NCBI GenBank assembly: GCA_039881145.1
Contig: JAYKKI010000052.1
Location: forward strand, 16,259,067 to 16,323,066
Origin: Druceiella hillmani
Taxonomy: Eukaryota > Arthropoda > Insecta > Lepidoptera > Hepialidae
DNA: 64,000 nucleotides
Direction of reading: 5' to 3'
Under the pieces are notes generated by a model. The model had not been told where the DNA came from. It was given only the letters and a program-made list of their open reading frames with translations, and made no database searches. The stretch's first letter is position 1. Each line of letters starts with the position of its first letter. Of the stretch, positions 19,473 to 32,649 are shown one piece after another. A program made the translations under genes and the position numbers.

Positions 19473-19594
19473 AAAAACAAACCTTCATTTGGTTCAATAT
19501 ATAATAGCAACATCTACCCCGTATTGGGACGACTATTTTATGAAAATGTCATGTATAGTGTTACACATGTATAGTTTTGTAAATTATATTTTTA
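19473..19594. repeat. right copy of the ~120-bp direct repeat
   Basis: Begins AAAAACAAACCTTCATTTGG directly after the GAA-rich end of the LINE fragment. It contains GGGACGACTATTTTATGAAAA and CACATGTATAGTTTTGTAAA. Divergence from the left copy is perhaps 20%, with small indels. Confidence 0.85.
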
Positions 19595-20032
19595 TCGTGC
19601 AATGAACGACAAAGCCTCAAATAGAAAATATTTTAGTTATTTGTGAACCTTACATCTATCCATATTATTGTATAAGGAAACATCTTATATTTTGTAAATT
19701 CGCCTGATGTATATCAGTGTTTCATATTTTTTCCCGTGTTATAGAATTGAATTGAAAAAGTTTTCGTAAAAAGTATTTGTTCGTTTTTGAATTGAATTTG
19801 TTCAAGTTTTTTTCAAGTTTCACATCGATTTATATAATGTATCTAGTTTTTCAAAACATTATTTTACATAAATTGCAAAATTTTAGTAATAAATATCATT
19901 ACGATCTACGAATTTAATAAAAATGTATTTTTATGACTTGTGTCTGCAAAAATATTCATAATTCTCTAAAGAAAAGTAATAATGCGTACATTTCGAAAAA
20001 AAATTATGTAGTACGTAAAGCATTCTACTTAC

Positions 20033-20077
20033 CCAAGTTACATCATCAAAGTTATGAGAAGGAGCCAACTCTTTTTG
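20033..20077 (-). CDS. possible small coding exon
   Basis: Ends at a perfect donor (ACTTGG before GTAAGTAG). Upstream the frame reads QKELAPSHNFDDVTW, 15 codons, after a weak acceptor (TTTGACTGAG). It is on the same strand as the acyltransferase gene, but the peptide does not match a part of that family I know, so membership is unproven. Confidence 0.35.
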
Positions 20078-21681
20078 CTCAGTCAAATTAAAATAATAAT
20101 ATTAATGTAATATAATGCGGGTCATTGGTTTAGAAATATTTAATTTCAGATCCGATTAACGGAAACATATTTTAAAAACATCTATTTGATGAGTTGTTTA
20201 GGTATTTAATGATTTTAACTAATAACTACGAAATGAACAGTTCAGGGTGAATCAAATATCACTTAAACAAAAGAACAAATCCGTGACCAAGGAGAATTTT
20301 CAACTATTGCGCAAAGAATCGACACCAGTCTTATTTTAATGCTTAAAGTATCTTCTATTTGGTTATTTCATTGCACGCCGTAATGGAATGGAATTTTGAA
20401 ATAAAATGTTGGATACTTAGTATTAGTTGCATCAGTAGATTCTACTTATAATTATTAAATGCAACGTATGCAAGTGTTCATTGCAAATTGTTTCTAAAAG
20501 GCTGCCGCTGAAACTGGACTTTCCGAATTCGATTCCAGGAACAAGTTTCAATTCACAGTAAGTGATGCTTTATTTCTAAGTTTATTTATTACTTTATCTA
20601 CTATATTGATGCGGCTATAAATCCCAATGATAGATTTGAATATAAGTCTGTATATATAAATTAGTAAGACTTAAGAAAAGAAATATTTATACAAAGAAGT
20701 TGCGAGACAAATTAGAAGGGGTAACATATAGTTACTATTTGTATTTCTAATTGAATACTCTAATGGTTTTATAGAAATGGAAATATCCCCTTTGTTTTAA
20801 ATATGCGTTACATTTTATTGTTTCCTGTATTATGAATATTTTATGTTATTAAATAAATATTTCAAACCTTCGACTGTGGAGTATTTCTTCGCACGGGGCC
20901 AGTGATAAAGAGTACAAGTAATGACGAGTGTCACCAAGGTGCTAGTCAGGCAGCTAAATAAACCACTTTATTAAATATATGTCTCATTAAAGAATAATTG
21001 CCTTATTAACTTATACATATATTTGGTTTCTATCTTACCTGAAAAAAACCTTAATTTTTAGGTTTAATCCTTTTTCATATAAATAAATATGCATAAATAG
21101 ACTGTATCCTAGAATCTAATTATTTATGAAAAAAAAGTGTAGTCGGTAGCATATTTGCATTTCGAATTTATAATATAGCTTCATCCAACATGGTAGTTAG
21201 ACACTAGTCCAAGGTTACCACAAAATATTATATATATATATATACATATAGTAGTAAGTGTGTGTGACAGAAAAATTAATACACATGACGTAAATAAAAT
21301 TATTACTAATTATTTTCATGTTTACACTAAATTTACAACAAATATACATATGAAAGTACTTCATAACTTCCAACGCGTAGTACTATTTTTATTTCCTAAT
21401 AATGCAGAAGGCATTATTTTGATCATAATTCGGTTGTGAATTCAACAAGGGATCGAGGTAAATTGTAACACTGCTGTATATGTTTCATAGTTATTAATAA
21501 AATGCTTAGTAATTACACCAAATAAATTAAGGTTCTTTTTTGTAAACTATATTTCGACATTAATCGTTTGTAACTTTTAACGCAAGTGTCTTCCATTCTT
21601 TTCAGATAAATTGAATACAAAAAAAAACTTGTTAAAATGAAATGAGCCTAATATTTAGTCATTATTTCGAAGAGAACTTAC
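20078..21681. other. probable intron; one possible exon near 20500-20570
   Basis: AT-rich except for a GC-richer block at about 20500-20570. That block has open frames on both strands, including a minus frame of about 43 codons containing LVPGIEFGKSSFSGSLLETI. No family recognised. A short AT run lies at 21229-21249. Confidence 0.3.
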
Positions 21682-21890
21682 AGGAAAGCGACGGTCTCAA
21701 TGTTCAGTGATTTCTTTTCAGCGGTCTAGCACGCGTGATCCCACAAAGACGCTTTGAACGGCAAATCAGATTTCCGATAGGCGATTTCTTCAAGATAACC
21801 TCGGCCAGCTGTAGCAGGTCAAGCCGGCTGCGAGAGCTGGGTGCACACAGCACCATACTATCGGTGTTATTGTTAGGGGAGCACTGTTAA
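21682..21890 (-). other. GC-rich candidate first exon with a 50-codon open frame
   Basis: Over about 200 bp the GC and CpG content is far above the surroundings. On the minus strand the block ends at a strong donor (CTTTCCT before GTAAGTTCTC). Within it an ATG at 21856 opens a 50-codon frame (MVLCAPSSRSRLDLLQLAEV at its start) that closes with TGA at 21704. This fits the 5' untranslated first exon and promoter of a minus-strand gene, perhaps the acyltransferase, with an upstream open frame. On the plus strand a pyrimidine-rich CTTTTCAG could also be an acceptor, so strand is not certain. Confidence 0.4.
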
Positions 21891-22725
21891 TCTAAATAAT
21901 TAATAAAATAGGTTTTCAAATGCATGCCTTCTCTATAGTTCGGTTCGTGTGTTTTACTAATACTTGCGTACTTTGTTCTTAAAATATCATTGAATATAAA
22001 AATATTTCGGCTTGTTTGCGCTCATTTAAACAACCGTACGGTTTTTCTTCACCTAATCAAAAATAACATTATGGTTCACTTTAATTGAGAGGGCAAAATT
22101 TCCATTACGTTAGAGTACCATACCAAAACTGGGAAAGCAACATACTTATGGAACCAACTCGATATCCGTTTGCCCATCTCTTTGTCACATAAATAACTTT
22201 TCCTAGGGAACGTTTAATGTGAAGAATTAATATTGACAAAGCAAACTTTTGGTTTTTAAGGATCAGATAGAAATATAAAGTACTATTTTAGGTGTAACAT
22301 TAAGGAGTCAAAGTAGCGAGCAATCATTTTTTTAAATTTAATTCAATGAAGCAATTCGTGTATTCCTTACACAAAAATTTACATATATTTTGCAAACATG
22401 TATTACTTATGTATAATAATACTCACGGTTGGAGATTTGATATCACAAGAACGTGACAAATACGTCGATAACGCAGTACTGTGGTATTGCTATATTGGGG
22501 TCGTGAGGTAAAGGCTCAAAACATGTCTTGTAATCACCCGTATAGACCCATATGCGCACCATCTATGAAACCGGGTGATACCGCATTCCAGTCTGGTGAA
22601 TAATTACAATTAAGGTGATTTTGACAGGTATAAATTTTGGCTTAGAATAACCTTATTCTAACAAAGTGTACGATACCTGAATTTTTTTCAAAGACATGTA
22701 CCATAAAAGTAAAATAAAATAAAGG

Positions 22726-22727
<2 letters not shown>
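21891..22727. other. unassigned sequence upstream of the candidate first exon
   Basis: No gene recognised. A GC-richer patch lies at 22490-22600. Confidence 0.35.
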
Positions 22728-22787
<60 letters not shown>

Positions 22788-22792
22788 TACAT
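22728..22792. repeat. (AT)n microsatellite
   Basis: AT dinucleotide run with one GT interruption. Confidence 0.93.
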
Positions 22793-25010
22793 GATACATT
22801 TCTATATTTACATGTACGTCGAGTAACTAGGAACTTCGTCGTTGTAACAAATTTTTGACAATACTAAATTCGCATCTTTCCTAATTGGGCAGACCAATTC
22901 CGTTGCAATGAAATCTAAATGTTACTTTAAGGGTGAACCCCTACGCGTTTAAAAAAAACTCAGTCAGGTTTGAGTAGTGGTTTTACGTGACGCATATTCA
23001 AATAAAAATACAAACGCACAAATATTCTTAACAAATACTGTTGTATTTGAATCAACGTATGATTATGTGACCCTAAACAGTTTTTTTTCTAAATATTTTC
23101 ATTGTAAAAAGAGGACATTCTACATTTTTATTACAAGTATAATTGGGTGAAGGTGTACTCATCCAAGTCTCAGAACACAGACAAGTAATGGATCTAAATT
23201 TAGAAGGGATAGGTCATCTTATATTAATATTGAAGAATTAATTATTGAATTTTATCTCAGACTAAGTTCTTATAATCTATCAGAGCTGTACTCATGGCCA
23301 CATGCTGTAAAATACAGCTTTACACTTTGGGATCGAACTATGAATATTCTATTTGTTTATCACATGAGTTAACTCCTTTTCGATCTATGTGCAAAAGTAT
23401 ACTAATATTTAATAGAAATTTTAGAAAATTAAATAAAGTACTCATTCGTTCAATATTCGTAAAGAAATTTTGGAGGAAGCTACTAAAATATCCAACATAT
23501 TTAATTTCACGTATCGTATGCGACTTCATTTGAAAGAGTCAGTTTTAAGGATTGCGGTATTATTTCTTACAGAACTTTATATGTGATAGTTCCAGCCATA
23601 GTCTTAAAAGCATTTCGAAATAATATGACCTCTTTCTCCCTCCCCCCGCCAGCTTCGAAATCGCAAAAGTAGGAATTATGGAAAAACCATGAGGGGAATA
23701 TCTATGGAGAAGGTATAAAACATATTTCATATGGAAATCTAACTCATGGCTAAAACGAATAAGGAGAAATACAAAGTTGTAGAAGAAAATTCATAATATT
23801 AACATTTAAACAATGGAATATTAATTTGAGTAAGAAAGATGCCAACACAATTATTGTGGGCGCTTTTTCTTTTATCCTCTGTTTTCCCTTTCAAATCAAT
23901 GTTTTTTTAATATATTAAGTGGGAAATCGTAAAAATATAACGAATATATAATTAATATAAATATTTTATAAATATTGTGGACAAAAGCAGTTCCGCTATT
24001 TCCGACTTCGAAATACTTTAGTAGGAGAGAGATGAGAAACTTGAGCGATTTGATAAAATTATTACGATTTTTCGTAAACAATTTTATTTTGTTTATACAA
24101 AAATTTGTCCATAATTTTTATAAAATTCAATTTCTTATGGCCGTATACATTCCATTTCAATAAGTAATGTAACTTGCTAGAGGAATATTTTATCGATTTT
24201 CCTCAATATATAGCTTATTTTCCTGTTACTGCAAAAATATGAGTATACTTCCAAGCATATCATTTATTCCGGGAAATATCCAATCATCCATCTTAAGCTT
24301 TGAAAAGATGAAAAAATATTTTAAATGACGCGTTTAAATATTTTAGAAGACAAATAGTAGATTTTGTGTAATTTTATATAGTTTTAGTATTTCAAAAACG
24401 GACTGAAGTTTATTTAAATTTTTTTTTTAAAAACATGCATTTTGCAGCATTAAACGTATTCTCAAAATATCTCAATATCGAATGGAATGAAATTATTTAA
24501 ATTTCGTTGTGATAATGAAAATACAATTTTTGTAACTGTGGTTGTCACAAATTTTTAAATATCTCCTATTTATCTACTTCTGTTTGAGACTCCCCCTATC
24601 TGTTAAACCGACGAGCCAACAATAAGTATGATCAGACCAAATTTTCAAAAACATTTTAGTGAGAATATTTTTAATAAATTATTCTATTTTTGTAACTGAA
24701 CCTTCCGAACAGATTTTTTTTAAAGAAATGTAATATTCAGAAACTTGAAAATACCATTTCAAAAATTTTAAATATTGCTTTGGATGGAGTCATTAGTTCA
24801 ACGACAGTTTTCTTCTACAGCTTTTAAAGTAATTAAAAATTTAGACGTTTAGGTGCAAACGTTTTTCATATTATATGAAATTAATAGTTTTTCAGTTAAT
24901 TAGTGGCCATAGCATTGTTAAAACTAAACAATTTTTTAATATAAACAAACATTTATTTACAGGTAAATACTTGATGGACAAAACGCGTAAATTTATTAAT
25001 ATCGTCGTAT
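22793..25010. other. unassigned AT-rich sequence
   Basis: Short open frames only (for example 23294-23533 plus). None shows splice context or a family motif. Confidence 0.35.
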
Positions 25011-25028
25011 ATATACACACATACATAT

Positions 25029-25067
<39 letters not shown>
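25011..25067. repeat. (AC)n/(TG)n/(AT)n microsatellite
   Basis: ACACACATACATATTG followed by a TG run and an AT run. Confidence 0.9.
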
Positions 25068-25554
25068 TACGAAAATTAAATTGAAGAAGGCTTACTTCTG
25101 ATAGAGAACTTTTTTTATAGGTTCACATATCTTTCACAATAGTCTTGACGAAATACGTAATTATTTTCCAAATAACGTAAACATATTTAATATAGGAGAA
25201 TCATTATGTTTATGTCGACTGAAATTAAAACGTGACTAGGTGTGATGCGTGCACGCTTACCTAAATTATGTCAAAAATTAACAAACATTCTACAGCGGAG
25301 ACTCTGAGTGTACACTCACTCCTTAGTCTAGTGTATACACTCACTGTGAGTCCTACCTCCATGACAAAACATATCGTTATCAGAAGTTTACCTAAATTTA
25401 GCCCCGAAACTAAAGTAATGATTCCAAATTTCATATTTTTTTTAGAAATTAGTGATATTTTAAGCTTATCACAGATATACTGATCAATTTGTATATATGT
25501 ATACGTTGTTAAAAATAATACTAATATTTATAAATAGTTACATAGAATAGTAAT

Positions 25555-25619
25555 CTTAAACATTTCCGTAACTATAAATTTGTATGAAACCCACATTTAT
25601 AGTTACGGAAATATTTAAG
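25555..25619. repeat. hairpin, about 25-bp arms
   Basis: CATTTCCGTAACTATAAAT at 25561-25579 pairs with ATTTATAGTTACGGAAAT at 25595-25612, extending through TTAAA on both sides with one mismatch. The loop is about 15 nt. Confidence 0.85.
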
Positions 25620-26696
25620 GTACGTAGTCATCATGGCATCGTGATTTCTATTCGTGCTTTGGAGGTGTCATTATACAGTAAATAAGTGAATGAAAGTTCG
25701 CCACATCAATCCGTAATAGTGCATCCTATTTTTTTAAATAAAAAAAGGTGAACTGTTTTTTATATTTACAAATTGTTTATTTATTAACATGGAAATTCAC
25801 CAGCCTGAATCTTATATTTCGATAAACCTAACAAATATGGCAATATTTTGCACGATTACCCTTCTTAGCGGTCGATGGTGAATTTGACTTATCCAACTAT
25901 CCCTTTCATTTAAATAATTTTATAAAAAAAAGGTCAGAAGAAGGATTTGTTTACATTTCATAAATCAAAATTATTGCCATTAGTAAATCTTTACCATCCA
26001 TTCATAATCCGTCCAAATATTTAAGATCATAAAAAATATTGTTATCGATTAAAAAAGAAAAAAAAACTTATCGGAATAGCTATTAATAGATATTTTTCAT
26101 TTGCCATTTGTATAAATTATTATTGGCTTCTTATTAATTACAACAATATTCATTTTAATTGACATTTCAAAGTAAATATTCGTGGATTATTTATTAATTA
26201 ATATGGCAACCCTCACACTTTTCTTACAGCAATCAGGATGTATTGCAAAATGACAGTTGACGTTTGTTGAATGCACGTCGTTGTTTTTGTTAAATAATTT
26301 GTAATATTGTGTGACTGGAATATGTTGTTTTTAATGTTAATTTATTATGGTCATTATATTAGTATATTCCGAATGCCATTATAATACTAGGGAATCGCTC
26401 AGAACGTACCCCAAATGCTATCTTAACCGACGACAATCCAGTAAAATTGTAAAAATCAAGTTAATGTCAATATAATCACGAGAATACTTGAGAATAGGCT
26501 CATCATTCCAGTGAAATCAGGTTGAACTTCTCCAATAATATCTGCAAAGGTAGATAATAAAAAAAGGTGGAAATTTCAAGTGTAAGTCACTTGTGTGTTT
26601 AAATTTTTATTCTGTTTTATATACATTGAAATCCTTCGATATCACAACTAAGCGGCTTAATATTTTTATGTATGTACATGTGTAGTATGCAAATGC
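25620..26696. other. unassigned AT-rich sequence
   Basis: No gene, RNA or named repeat recognised. Confidence 0.35.
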
Positions 26697-26697
26697 G

Positions 26698-26710
26698 CAT
26701 ATATATATAT

Positions 26711-26783
<73 letters not shown>
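26698..26783. repeat. (AT)n microsatellite
   Basis: Nearly pure AT dinucleotide run. Confidence 0.95.
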
Positions 26784-26787
<4 letters not shown>

Positions 26788-27427
26788 TACATATAAGAAT
26801 TTCTGCTGATTCATTTGAAAATACGTGACAATGGTTTTACAATTTTTTTAATAAAATTTTCTTATGACGCAATCCCTCCAAATTTTAATCATCACATTCT
26901 GTATACATTATTTTCGTGTAAAATTACTTAAAAGTGTTTCAACGTCTATTTTTTAAGTTATGATTTTTTTATAAGTCTTTGATCTAAACATAAAATTATT
27001 TACTTTTATTGCTTTATTATTAAGACTAAGGTAATTTTCTATATATAGATGGAACTGTATTAAATATTTTAATATTTAGATAACTAGGTATTATAATATA
27101 ATATTAAGGTATTATACTATAATATTTAGTAAATTACTGTATGAAATACTGTAATACTTAGAAAACCACGTATTACGTGGCGCCGCCGTCGTTCAACCGA
27201 TCGAATTTTTGCCGATAATGGGCAAAGTTAGTGAGAAAAGCAACCCAAAGGGTATAAATTTTGGGTATTATTATTTGGGAATACTTTACGTAAAAAATTG
27301 CAAAGTAAAAGAGCGCATAAAGTTTTCCGTAACCTATATTTGGCATTTGTTATCTCTTTTCCAATTTATTTAGATAGGTTCATTTTTATTTATTACAGTT
27401 AACTTAAAATTAATGAGAATTATTAGT

Positions 27428-27600
27428 CACAATTAAATGAAACTACGTGATGTAGTATTATTTTTACTTTCTTTAAGTTCTTTACCACGACCTAGGTTTC
27501 GTTGTGATTATTTTCGTGATCTTTGCTAATAGATCACGTAGTTTCATTTAATTGTGGATAATGAATTTCTACAAAATTAACGCCAAATATATTAAATATT
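27428..27600 (+). mobile_element. palindromic tailed element, copy 4 (internal deletion)
   Basis: Starts CACAATTAAATGAAACTACG, exactly as copy 2, and keeps a near-complete left arm to GTTTCGTTGTGATT. Most of the second arm is lost: only ATCACGTAGTTTCATTTAAT and TTGTG remain before the tail GATAATGAATTTCTACAAAA. TGAGAATTATTAGT at 27414-27427 recurs exactly at 27601-27614, a 14-bp target-site duplication. Confidence 0.92.
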
Positions 27601-27857
27601 TGAGAATTATTAGTTTATGTATTTATTATCTAAATGTGGTAAATACTTATTTCGCTTTCACATCTACCTATCGTCATAAAACTTGGAAGAATAGTGAAAC
27701 AAACTTTAAATATATTTCTTAAACATGAAACTGACGGTGACTGCGGCCGGCGGACGGTGCTATTGTAGAACATAGAGCTTGTCTAGAAAAGTTTCGACTT
27801 ATAACGTAGTTATGGTAAAAAGAAGAGGTATTTTATTCATGATCCATGACTTGAATG

Positions 27858-27904
27858 GTGACATTTTAGTCAATGCCGTAGCAGCACTGATTAAAATGTC
27901 ACCA
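27858..27904. repeat. short stem-loop
   Basis: GGTGACATTTTA pairs with TAAAATGTCACC across a loop of about 23 nt. It lies just upstream of the open frame at 27904. Confidence 0.7.
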
Positions 27905-28116
27905 TGCTTCGTAAACATGTCCCGGCACCAATGCCAATTGTTTACAATGAGGCAATTTTGATTCACACCTTTGAAGTATATCGGGATGGTAATCTATATA
28001 ACAAATTTGTTGTAAATGGTGGTGATAGTATGACAGAGGTGCGTTTTTTATTAAACTTATTTAATGGAAATTTTGAAATTAATTTTCCAATTAAAAACGG
28101 AGAACTAGCCAAGTGA
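27904..28116 (+). CDS. unrecognised 70-codon open frame
   Basis: The frame reads from MLRKHVPAPMPIVYNEAI through VVNGGDSMTEVRFLLNLF to NGELAK and a stop. Composition is balanced for this AT-rich region and includes charged residues, so it could be an exon or a decayed gene. I do not recognise the family, and no clear splice acceptor or promoter is visible. The overlapping frame beginning at 27779 is less protein-like. Confidence 0.25.
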   Translation: MLRKHVPAPMPIVYNEAILIHTFEVYRDGNLYNKFVVNGGDSMTEVRFLLNLFNGNFEINFPIKNGELAK

Positions 28117-29189
28117 ATATCTCAATTTAATAGTTCTTTATCGCGAAATTGGAATAAGTGAAGCCAGAACAATAGCTAGTTTACGAATAGTTCTTTAGAA
28201 TTCGTCTATTTTTTTAATTTATGATTGATAAAAACCAATTTAACACAAAAAATTATTGAATAAATATTACTTATCGAACGCCTCCAGGGAATTTACCGTA
28301 ATGACCAGTTTATTAACATATAAGTTACTGAATTATAAACATATACCAATTATTTTTTCTAGAGATAATATGGTGGGATCATGATTTCTACATGCTGTAA
28401 ATTGTAGTCATCTTTTTTTACCAATAATGGGTTCAGCTGTTATTTTTAAGTATGGCATACACAAGTATGGCATATTATTTGAAAGTATGGCATACACATA
28501 CTATTCCAAATCGTTGAAAAATTATATATAAAAAATTTAAGATATTTAAAGTAAAATTTCTTACCAGAGATTGCTTTCATGTTGAAGTGTTTTATATTCT
28601 GATTTTTGTTTAGCATATGCTAAATATGTTTAGCATATGCTTTGTAACATTGTGAACTTAACTTGTTTTTTATATCTCGTAATAATGAGTTTTCCAAATT
28701 CAATGAATACGCTCTGATATTTAAAATTACCAATATTACGATACCAATCCATACATAAATTTTTAGCCCCTTTTCTGAACAGAGTTCCAAAGAAACATTA
28801 TAATGATTATCACCATGTCCATTCCGGGCTTAATATTATGAAATTCTGCTTCATGATCGAACAATATGGATGAATTTTTTTGAGTTTAAATGGCAGTTTT
28901 ATTTGAACAGATTGGGTTTAAGTCTGTTTTATGATATTCATATTTAAATACAGTCAATATTTTGTGCATTAAATTTTGGACAACAATCGAGCAATAAACT
29001 AGTATGTTCAAATTTTACAAAATTGATTCGAAAAATAAGTAAAAATTATTGAAAATTATTTTGTTATTAAATATGAAAAATAATACTATAGAAAAATTTA
29101 AATATAATTACGAGCATGTCGAGCAGAAGAAATATTAACTTTCAACATGGTTTCCCCTTGTTATATTTCATAGCACATTTCACAGTATG
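28117..29189. other. unassigned AT-rich sequence with small repeats
   Basis: Contains AGTATGGCATA three times between 28450 and 28500, and a doubled TTTAGCATATGCT near 28610-28640. Otherwise nothing recognised. Confidence 0.35.
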
Positions 29190-29640
29190 TTTCTATATTT
29201 ATAACTTCTTACTAACACTCACTTGTTAAAACCAACCGCAGTTCATTATGACTATTTTTTGCTATTTTAAATTCGCGAAGTATATTCACGATCAAAGTTA
29301 ATTAAAAAAATTGAATGGGCTGCTTAAATAAGTACTTCTTTGTTAAAAAAAAAGAAAAAGCTTTTTGCAAGATCTTCACGCGAACAGTCAATTTGGATCT
29401 TGAGGAACCTTTAGGGAATATGGGTTTAATTACTGATATTTAGCTTTTTGGTCATCGGAGATATACGCCAATTTTTCAGAATATCTAGGGACATTTGGAA
29501 AGGAAGAATGAATGTTACTAGTACCAACCGATAGGTCCAGGTTGGAATGCATTCCTGGTCACTTATATACTTCCCTTGTCACCTTGGTGGCCATGTGAGA
29601 GCTATGGTAAAAATGTTGAATGTCAATAAATATAGTGTTG
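29190..29640. repeat. dispersed repeat, copy A
   Basis: Resembles 46440-46900 in the same orientation. Shared landmarks in order are ATTTATAACTTCTTA, TTTATTATG or TTCATTATG, TTTTTTG, GAGGAAC, TCTAGG followed by ATTTGGAAA, AAGAATG, GGTTGGAA and a CTTGTC block followed by GGTGGCC or GGTGCTGGCC. Highly diverged, perhaps 35%. Class unknown; a noncoding LTR or SINE-like element is possible. Confidence 0.55.
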
Positions 29641-32640
29641 AAATCATCTAAAGGTATTAATTTCATTGAATATTTACAGTTCTGCCCTGATAAGATAATA
29701 AATATATTTTAACCGCCCAGTTGTAAAGTGCCATTTTTTCTTTTTATCTTCTTCTGTATGTATTCTTTCAAACCTTACAGATTTATGTACATTAGATAAA
29801 TTAAGAAAAGGTTTCACTGAAAAATTACGTATGCATGATGATATACAGGGACTTAAATATGTGATAAGTTTGGACTTATATATTTTAACATCACTATTAT
29901 TCTGCATATAGCGGAGATTGATTAGAAGATGAGCGTGAATTGTAAATGATCCTTTTTTAACGGGATTTATTCATATATAAAAAGGATCTTCGTTCGGACC
30001 TTCGGAAGGCTTCGTTATGACAAAATTTAAAACTCTTTTTTATAAGGTTTTTTCAAGTATATTTTTTTTAATAATAAAACCTTAATATTTTTAAACAAAT
30101 CAGTTCGCGTTAACTCGACTGCGAATTTTAAACTTGAACGAAAAAGCTTGCTTTTGGCATATTATTTACCAATTGCGGTTCTTCAGAAAAATATGCTAAT
30201 GTGTGTGAAAACATCTTCGTAAATTCAAAATATGGATACGACACCTCTCAACATAATAATGTGTAGTTCAGGATAGTTTTCATAACTTCATTTTCAATGG
30301 TAAGAAAATTTCACTAAATTTCATCCAACTTAAAGCTCCATTAAGCAGAGATAAAAAAAGTCAATAAAATTATAAAGTTTGTCCAATTTTTAGCTCTTGG
30401 TCTACATTTATGGCACATTTTATCGTTACGTAATTTTACTTTTCGAACTTCGTTGCTAATTCGTCACGTTTAATTAATTAATTTATGATTGACAAAAAAT
30501 CTCAAAAATTCTCTCATAAAATAATCATAACTTTATACAAGTTAATGTAGAGCTTGAACTTCACCCGAGTTCCGTTCCGGCTGGTTCCGTTCGAGCTGCT
30601 CTTGTTCAAAAATAATTGGCTTTCGTTGAGTCATCTTCCTTCAAAAATTCATGTAACTTGGTAATGTCCAAACCATTGCTACATCATATAGCTACCACGT
30701 AGTTATTCAGGGTAGCTATGAAATAAAACTATTTAATGAAAGGGATGTTGTGTTTATAGTCAGCAGATCAAAGTATAGTTCCAATGAATTGTTTTATGTA
30801 AGTTGACATTTGTCCAAAATTTACAATGTTTTGAAAAATATGTAAATAAAAAAAATTTATGGCTATTTATTTTTAATTTTTAAAAACCCTCCATCGATGT
30901 GTTGCCAAATAATAATAAAAGTTAAATTGAAGTTAAGAATAAATAAAATAAAACCGCTTGAAATTCGATTATCGATAAGATCGTGTTATTTAATATGTTT
31001 TACGAAATCATTATTGATTCATTTAACACTTTTATACAATTAATGTCGCAATTTAAAATATTTGGTAAGATAAGTCTACGAGTATATTAAAAATATTAGA
31101 ACCTAAATAAGATATAAAAATAAATGTTATAAAATTAATTTTTAATAAGTGATCCTAAACTACATAAAATGTATTTTCAGTATACTGATAATTTAAAATG
31201 AGCACTAGAAAATGTCAAAAACAGAGATTTTAACAACAAATTAAGAACACGAAAGACAATAAATTAAAAATCGAAAGCATACGTAGAAAAAGGTTGAAAA
31301 GATAACCTCATCTGTAAATAATTAATTATAGTCATTAATACTTTTCTTTCTCCCTTATACGGGTCTCTTCCGATATCTGAAGCGAGAATTGACTGTCGTT
31401 CTAATGGAGCGTCGCTCTAATGAAAAAGATGTAGAAGAATAAAATGAAAGCATTAATAATAAATTTTTTCCAAAAATATTGTTTTCTCAATAGTATTTTT
31501 TTAACCTTAATAACAATGTAACTTTTTATAACCTTTAGTTAAAAACAGATTAGGGTTAAAATTAGAAGAATCTCTAAAAACAATAAAATTGTAACTGCAA
31601 ATAACTAATTACAAAGCGTAAATATTGTTGTGTAAATTTTATATACAATTAATTAATACCCAGAGTTCTGCATTAGGTGCAAACAATTTTTCTGACTTTT
31701 ATTTTAACTATTTCATATTTTTAATTCCTAATTTATTTTATTTTATTGTCTATTTTTAGAGTTGCTTACATTTTTGGAAAAAGGCTTAATATAAATAATT
31801 AATAATTTTTTATCCATATCATTTATATGATATGTCGCGTATTTCTTAACGATAATTAAATTAGGACGAAAAAAGAAAAAAATGTACTGGTGTATCCACA
31901 TAAATTAGTGCTTCATACCAATTAATATGAGATTTGTAATATCTGTTATATTTCGAACAAAATATTTTGAAGTTTATAAAATTGAATGTGATAGGATAAT
32001 ATACAAAATTTAATGTGACAACCCTGACAATTTTTACTATTTTGATTTTTTTGATTTTTTGTTATAAATATAAATCTCAGAAATACTCGATAACCGCGAA
32101 GTAATTTTGACTTCGTGTTTTAATTAAGTATATCCATATTTTATTTTAGGGTTTAATTACATCTTAGAGTTTAGTGGGTAACTAATGGCTCTAATTGCCG
32201 TAAATATCAACCGTGCAGTAAATTATTTGTCTACTTTATTTATTTTTCATTTTACTCACCTTATTTTTTGCTATTACTAAACTAGTTCAAATACAATGTC
32301 AAATAGTTTTTTATAAACTCGTAGCCTAGAACAATTTAAATTCTCCCTAGAAAAAAAAATCAGGTTGTTGCTGTATCGAGGACAAGGCCGTGTGTTTTAC
32401 GTAAATACGTGTACTTAAATGGTGCTTTATGAGTATCATTGAATTGCTCTTCTGAAGCTGTTTCCATCCGTATACGATTCCTATATTTTTATTTGGCTTT
32501 TCTACGAGTATAGGCCGGCATTGTATTAAGTTTTCTTAATTTCTCACTTTAACACCATACATATTCACCGTAACTATTCCATACTAATGTTTCATACTCG
32601 CAATCAATAAATCTCGACGAGAGCTGTCGACTGAAAATCA
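29641..32640. other. long AT-rich stretch, nothing recognised
   Basis: About 3 kb with no believable exon, RNA gene or named repeat. Short poly-A and AT-rich words are common. Confidence 0.4.
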
Positions 32641-32649
32641 AAGCTTCTC

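Noticed and set aside
28440..28500. Possible regulatory direct repeats AGTATGGCATA
   Set aside because: Three irregularly spaced copies with no gene nearby; likely simple local duplication.
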